A stretch of 64,000 nt of DNA from the NCBI GenBank assembly GCA_022486625.1, contig JAKVKH010000007.1:1-64000 (forward strand). The letters run 5' to 3'. The notes beneath the pieces were generated by a model. That model was given only the letters and a program-made list of their open reading frames with translations. It searched no databases and had not been told where the DNA came from. The DNA comes from Butyrivibrio sp. (GTDB lineage Bacteria > Bacillota > Clostridia > Lachnospirales > Lachnospiraceae). Every line of letters starts with the position of its first letter. Position 1 is the stretch's first letter. Shown piece by piece: positions 60,572 through 64,000 of the stretch. Made by a program: the position numbers and the translations under genes.

Positions 60572-61447
60572 ATGAAACCTTATTACGAGAAAATAGATGT
60601 GCTGAAAATGCCGTATGAAGCTTTTTCCTACACTCTGACGCCGGATAACGGAATTGCTGCACACTGGCATTACTATATGGAAGTAATCTACTTTAGGAAT
60701 GGCTGCGGACTGATCGGAGACGGAACCTGTGAAACACCGGTCAGGGGAGGACAGATTGCTGTGTTTCCGCCCAAGAGAGTACATTCTATCAGAGGAAAAA
60801 GTGCTTTTTCAGAGTACATGGTTCTGAAATTCGATCCGTATCTTTTCGGGAGTGCGGGGCTGGGAGTAGCTGATTTCGGAACACTCTTTGAATGCGCTGA
60901 GGCAGATCCTGCGGCACCGATGATACTGACGCAGACGATGCTGCAGGAAACAGAACCCGGGGTATATTTTGAAAAGATTATAGAGGAACTGCAGGCCAGA
61001 AGATATGGTTACAGTCTGGAGATCCGTTGTCAGACGATTTCTCTTTTACTTGAAATTATCAGGATCTGGCGTAACCAGGGCTTTGATACTGACCGTGCAT
61101 TTACACTCAGCAATGAACTGCGGAGTCTGTCCGCATATATATATGATCATGCCGGAGACAGTCTGGAAGTGGAGCAGCTGGCGGAGAAGTGTCATATGAG
61201 CTATTCCTATTTTGCCAGAATGTTCAGGGAGGTATACGGGAGGAGCTGCAGCGGGTATATCAGCTATGTGCGTGTGAATAAAGTACGTGAGATGCTGCAG
61301 TTTACTGATTTTGATCTTGACTATATCAGCCATGACTGCGGATTTGCAGACTGCAGTCATATGATTCGGGTATTCAGAAAGAGTGAGGGAATTACACCGG
61401 GAAAATACCGGAAAATGGTGAGCAGAAAAGCAGATGAAAATCAATGA
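60572..61447 (+). CDS. AraC-family regulator, probable control of the beta-mannosidase
   Basis: 291 residues. The N-terminal cupin-like sensor (AAHWHYYMEVIYFRNGCG, GGQIAVFPPKRVHSI) carries the His residues typical of sugar-sensing AraC proteins. Two helix-turn-helix motifs fill residues 195-285: LEVEQLAEKCHMSYSYFARM, and DYISHDCGFADCSHMIRVFR followed by GITPGKYR. It is divergent from the beta-mannosidase with a 130-base spacer, so it likely activates that gene when a mannoside is present. No transporter genes are adjacent. Confidence 0.93.
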   Translation: MKPYYEKIDVLKMPYEAFSYTLTPDNGIAAHWHYYMEVIYFRNGCGLIGDGTCETPVRGGQIAVFPPKRVHSIRGKSAFSEYMVLKFDPYLFGSAGLGVADFGTLFECAEADPAAPMILTQTMLQETEPGVYFEKIIEELQARRYGYSLEIRCQTISLLLEIIRIWRNQGFDTDRAFTLSNELRSLSAYIYDHAGDSLEVEQLAEKCHMSYSYFARMFREVYGRSCSGYISYVRVNKVREMLQFTDFDLDYISHDCGFADCSHMIRVFRKSEGITPGKYRKMVSRKADENQ

Positions 61448-61476
61448 AGATTAATGAAAATCAATGAAAATTAATG
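61433..61476 (+). repeat. Four 10-bp microrepeats at the AraC gene end
   Basis: Units of the form AATGAAAATC or AATGAAGATT occur four times in a row, the first within the last codons of the AraC gene. Confidence 0.75.
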
Positions 61477-61515
61477 ATCAGATGCCGGATCCGCAAAGAA
61501 GATCCGGCATCTGAT
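61477..61515. terminator. Hairpin between AraC and the dehydrogenase gene
   Basis: ATCAGATGCCGGATC and GATCCGGCATCTGAT arms are perfect over 15 bases. T-runs on either side are weak, so it may serve both convergent genes. Confidence 0.65.
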
Positions 61516-61577
61516 GGAAATGAACGGCAGAGACTGCAGAAAGGTTTCTGCCGGCTGACATAGTCCGGACAGGGTGC

Positions 61578-62519
61578 TCAGTTGTACTTGTAGAAGCCTT
61601 CACCGGAGGATTCACCGAGTTTCCCCTGGTCGATATAGCCCTTCAGCATTTTGGCCATGCCCTTGAAATTATAGGGTGCCAGGAAGGACGGAATTTTTAC
61701 ATACATTTCCACAATGTTGTAGGCGGTGGTAAGACCGACGGTATCGAGGATACGGAACGGTCCCTTCGGTGCGCCGGTTCCGTGTACCCACGCGGTATCA
61801 ATGCTTTCCGGATCAGAGATGCCGTTGACATACAGATCCATTCCGGAGAACAGAAGCGGGATCAGCATGGAATTCAGCAGGTATCCGGATTTCTCTTTTC
61901 GTACCGGGAGCGGAATCATGCGGATCTCTTTTGCAAAGTTCATGATTTCATCAAAATATCTGGTATCGGTTTTGGACTGTACCATGATTTCAGCGGTATT
62001 TTTCTGCCAGATGGAATTTGCAAAATGCAGGGAAAGATATTTTTCCGGACGCCCTGTATATTTCGCAAATTTTGAAGGCAGCATGGTGGAAGAGTTGGTT
62101 ACCAGAATCGTTTTTTCAGGAAGGAGCGGAGCGAGCTTCTGATAGAATGCAATTTTCTCATCCTCTTTTTCTGCCATGGATTCAATGACAAGGTCGGCAT
62201 CTTTGACCGCAGTTGCCATATCCAGTTCCAGACGGATGCTGGTGTAGGCTCTTTCTACGCGTGCAAGACATGCGTCCTTATCGAAGGTTTCATAATCCGC
62301 AATTCCCATGGCCCAGTGTTCCGGTGTCTTTCCCTCGGGGGTTGCCATCTTTTCGATGACTTCTGTGTATACCTTTTTCAGATGGTCCAGTTTGGGCTGC
62401 GTACGTGTGATACTGCCTTCACTCCGGAGCCAGATCGTCACGTTGAATCCGCAATACGCGGACTGAAATGCGATCTGACTGCCCAGAACGCCGCCACCTG
62501 CAACAACAATGTTCTTCAT
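61578..62519 (-). CDS. 3-hydroxyacyl-CoA dehydrogenase
   Basis: 313 residues. The NAD-binding Gly motif is VVAGGGVLGSQIAFQSAYCG at residues 5-24. The catalytic region shows ADLVIESMAEKEDEKIAFY, TNSSTMLPS and the His-bearing LSLHFANSIWQ. The C-terminal domain has GYLLNSMLIPLLFSG and GPFRILDTVGL, with the usual end GEGFYKYN. The enzyme oxidises 3-hydroxyacyl-CoA to the ketoacyl form, or the reverse in fermentation to butyrate-type products. Other butyrate genes are not nearby, so it could use a different hydroxy acid. It seems to be transcribed alone. Confidence 0.92.
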   Translation of the reverse strand: MKNIVVAGGGVLGSQIAFQSAYCGFNVTIWLRSEGSITRTQPKLDHLKKVYTEVIEKMATPEGKTPEHWAMGIADYETFDKDACLARVERAYTSIRLELDMATAVKDADLVIESMAEKEDEKIAFYQKLAPLLPEKTILVTNSSTMLPSKFAKYTGRPEKYLSLHFANSIWQKNTAEIMVQSKTDTRYFDEIMNFAKEIRMIPLPVRKEKSGYLLNSMLIPLLFSGMDLYVNGISDPESIDTAWVHGTGAPKGPFRILDTVGLTTAYNIVEMYVKIPSFLAPYNFKGMAKMLKGYIDQGKLGESSGEGFYKYN

Positions 62520-62715
62520 GCAAAACCTCCCATTTCGTAATATCGTTATGCCGATATAAGTTATGTATACCTGATCTCTGCTTCAAGCATAACGTACACG
62601 CTGCGCTGCGTCAATGATGATCTGTTCAGGATTGCATATCATGAAAATAATCGGTATAATGATAATACACTGTTAATGCTGATAGGAATTCGTTAGATGA
62701 AAAGGGGGCACATCT

Positions 62716-62952
62716 ATGAATATTTCGATCGTAATGGTTATTCTGGCACTTGCAGTTGTGATTATTTTACCGGTTACTTCAGCGATAATCAGGGAGATTG
62801 ATTTCAGGAGGCAGATCGAAGGAAAGCGTAAAATGAGGGAATTCAAGAATTCGGATACAGATCCGCGTTCTGAAGAAAAGAACAATCCGGAGATTGAGGC
62901 AATCAAAGATGCATCGTGGCTGAAAGACAGGCAGAATTTTTTCAGCAGATAA
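62716..62952 (+). CDS. Small single-span membrane protein
   Basis: 78 residues from an ATG with a GGGGG tract upstream. One N-terminal transmembrane helix (IVMVILALAVVIILPVTSAI) is followed by a charged cytosolic tail (IDFRRQIEGKRKMREFKNSD, then ASWLKDRQNFFSR). No family is recognised. The next gene starts 41 bases later, so they may share a transcript. Confidence 0.65.
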   Translation: MNISIVMVILALAVVIILPVTSAIIREIDFRRQIEGKRKMREFKNSDTDPRSEEKNNPEIEAIKDASWLKDRQNFFSR

Positions 62953-62993
62953 TATTACTGACAGAGCATTGGTGTTGGCGGGAGAAGATAAGA

Positions 62994-63374
62994 ATGCAGT
63001 TTCAGGGAATTCACCATATTGCGATTATTGTATCAGACTATCAGAAATCAAAAGATTTTTATGTAAATCAACTCGGATTCCATGTCCTTGCAGAGAATTA
63101 CAGACAGGACCGGAAAGATTATAAACTTGATCTGGAACTGAACGGATGCTGCCTGGAGATTTTTTCGGGTGCGGGACATCCGGAACGGCCGAGCTTCCCG
63201 GAAGCCTGCGGTCTGCGGCATCTGGCATTCCGTGTAAAGAATATTGAAGAAGTGATTGCAGATCTTCATGCAAGGGGAATTGAAACGGAACCTGTAAGGA
63301 CAGATACCTATACCGGGGAGAAGATGACTTTTTTTCAGGATCCGGACGGACTTCCGCTGGAACTTCATGAATAA
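62994..63374 (+). CDS. VOC-family (glyoxalase-like) protein
   Basis: 126 residues from the ATG at 62994, with GGGAG ahead. One VOC module of two beta-alpha repeats: IHHIAIIVSDYQKSKDFYVN and LRHLAFRVKNIEEVIADLHA, with metal ligands His (IHH), Glu (CLEIF), His (RHL) and Glu (PLELHE). The set is complete. The sequence resembles the GloA2/YaeR branch, so lactoylglutathione-like isomerisation is possible but not proven. The methylglyoxal synthase elsewhere in the window makes a detoxifying role thinkable. Confidence 0.9.
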   Translation: MQFQGIHHIAIIVSDYQKSKDFYVNQLGFHVLAENYRQDRKDYKLDLELNGCCLEIFSGAGHPERPSFPEACGLRHLAFRVKNIEEVIADLHARGIETEPVRTDTYTGEKMTFFQDPDGLPLELHE

Positions 63375-63395
63375 AATAATGTATCAGATAATAAA

Positions 63396-63435
63396 AGAGA
63401 GCAGGTCCGGTAATCATGCGGATCTGCTCTCTTTG
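63396..63435 (+). terminator. Terminator after the VOC gene
   Basis: AGAGAGCAGGTCCG and CGGATCTGCTCTCT arms (one G-T pair) are followed by TTTG. Confidence 0.8.
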
Positions 63436-63534
63436 ACAATAGATATCATATCACAAAACCGTTAATTTTTCAAGACTGGTAATGCGGCTGCGGCGGGACT
63501 ACAATGGCTCATACAGATAGGGGAGGTGCCGCAA

Positions 63535-64000
63535 ATGCAGTATGAGATGGAAGAGCTGGTTCCAATTGTTGCAGAGCTTGCAAAGGGGTATACATCAGGA
63601 GAGAGTTCGTCCGTATCGTATGAGCAGGCGGAGCAGCTGATGCAGGCGGTGCAGTATACCATTCATGAACTGGAGCTGGAGTCTGCGTCGCGTGCGGTGT
63701 CCGCACCGGTCACGGCACGCCAGGCTTATGACGCGGGCTATCAGCTTCTGTGCGATAAGGTGCGCAGATGTCAGGCTGCCTATAATCAGATGATTCCGGA
63801 GTTTGATGCGTACGGGAATGAATTTTATTATGACACGGTGGTGAAGGGGCTCCCGAAGTTTTTCCTGTACTATGATGTCAGGTATAATCCGCAGGATCAT
63901 CTGCTGACGCTGGACTATGTGACACGGGATTTTGATCCGCAGCTGACCGGAATCGATCAGATTGAGGATTATCTGCTTGGCACCGTGCAGGAGCAGCGGT
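63535..64000 (+). CDS. DUF6179-like protein, cut by right edge
   Basis: A plus-strand frame opens at the ATG at 63535 with GGGGAGG upstream and has no stop before the window end. The 155 visible residues read LVPIVAELAKGYTSGESSSV, YEQAEQLMQAVQYTIHELEL and, later, GLPKFFLYYDVRYNPQDHLL followed by DYVTRDFD. This resembles the DUF6179 family of Clostridia, which often sits beside a DUF6323 gene, but the partner would lie outside. No signal peptide. Function unknown. Confidence 0.75.
   Translation, partial: MQYEMEELVPIVAELAKGYTSGESSSVSYEQAEQLMQAVQYTIHELELESASRAVSAPVTARQAYDAGYQLLCDKVRRCQAAYNQMIPEFDAYGNEFYYDTVVKGLPKFFLYYDVRYNPQDHLLTLDYVTRDFDPQLTGIDQIEDYLLGTVQEQR

Noticed and set aside
1..64000. 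tRNA or rRNA genes as integration targets for the defence island
   Set aside because: I looked for T-loop-type GGTTCGA sequences with paired arms and for rRNA motifs and found none in the window.

Overview
The window reads as a chromosomal segment of a low-to-medium GC Gram-positive anaerobe of the class Clostridia. I would guess a gut Lachnospiraceae-like organism, but no rRNA or marker gene here settles that. Supporting signs are AGGAGG-type ribosome binding sites with frequent TTG/GTG starts, lipoproteins, an M13 peptidase, a CD1871A-type CXXC micropeptide, DUF4143 and DUF3795 proteins, methylglyoxal synthase, FucO-type alcohol dehydrogenase and a DUF6179-like protein. No tRNA, rRNA or CRISPR array was seen.

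Layout. 0-5 kb is accessory DNA: an IS30-family transposase cut by the left edge, a 5'-damaged hypothetical gene, an XRE regulator, a metallophosphoesterase and a DUF1016 (YhcG-like) nuclease with palindromes inside and after the gene. 5.5-11.3 kb is an envelope and redox block: PepO-like lipoprotein, thioredoxin-like lipoprotein, CXXC micropeptide, membrane ferredoxin, and an OmpR-type two-component system. 11.3-25.3 kb holds small regulatory and metabolic modules: an Rrf2 regulator divergent from two unusual sirtuins, acetyltransferases, an antibiotic-resistance-type ABC-F protein behind a candidate attenuator, a membrane diguanylate cyclase, a DUF4143 ATPase, and HxlR-regulated flavin/redox genes that include a recent duplication.

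25.5-40.7 kb is a defence island. A type I restriction-modification operon (hsdR, hsdM, hsdS) continues into a YgjP-type metalloprotease, a SIR2-domain gene with a one-base frameshift, and a HerA-type ATPase. An IS66 remnant separates this from a more AT-rich stretch with AbiH, a MazF/PemK-like domain fused to a SEFIR domain, a four-helix membrane protein, and a membrane-anchored TPR-RCC1 protein. A decayed MazG-like gene closes the island.

41-64 kb is ordinary chromosome: a DinB protein, a large cytosolic protein with a kinase-like signature, methylglyoxal synthase, MarR-controlled DHA2 and MATE exporters with clear operators, IMP dehydrogenase, FucO with a TetR neighbour, GH20 hexosaminidase, an ABC exporter, GH2 beta-mannosidase with a divergent AraC regulator, 3-hydroxyacyl-CoA dehydrogenase, a VOC protein and the start of a DUF6179-like gene. 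An array of four 84-85 bp hairpin-forming repeats lies at 51.9-52.2 kb.

The most promising places for undescribed biology are the MazF-like/SEFIR fusion with its membrane neighbours, the composite restriction/SIR2-HerA operon, the sirtuin pair in which the second protein lacks the catalytic histidine, and the kinase-like 717-residue protein.
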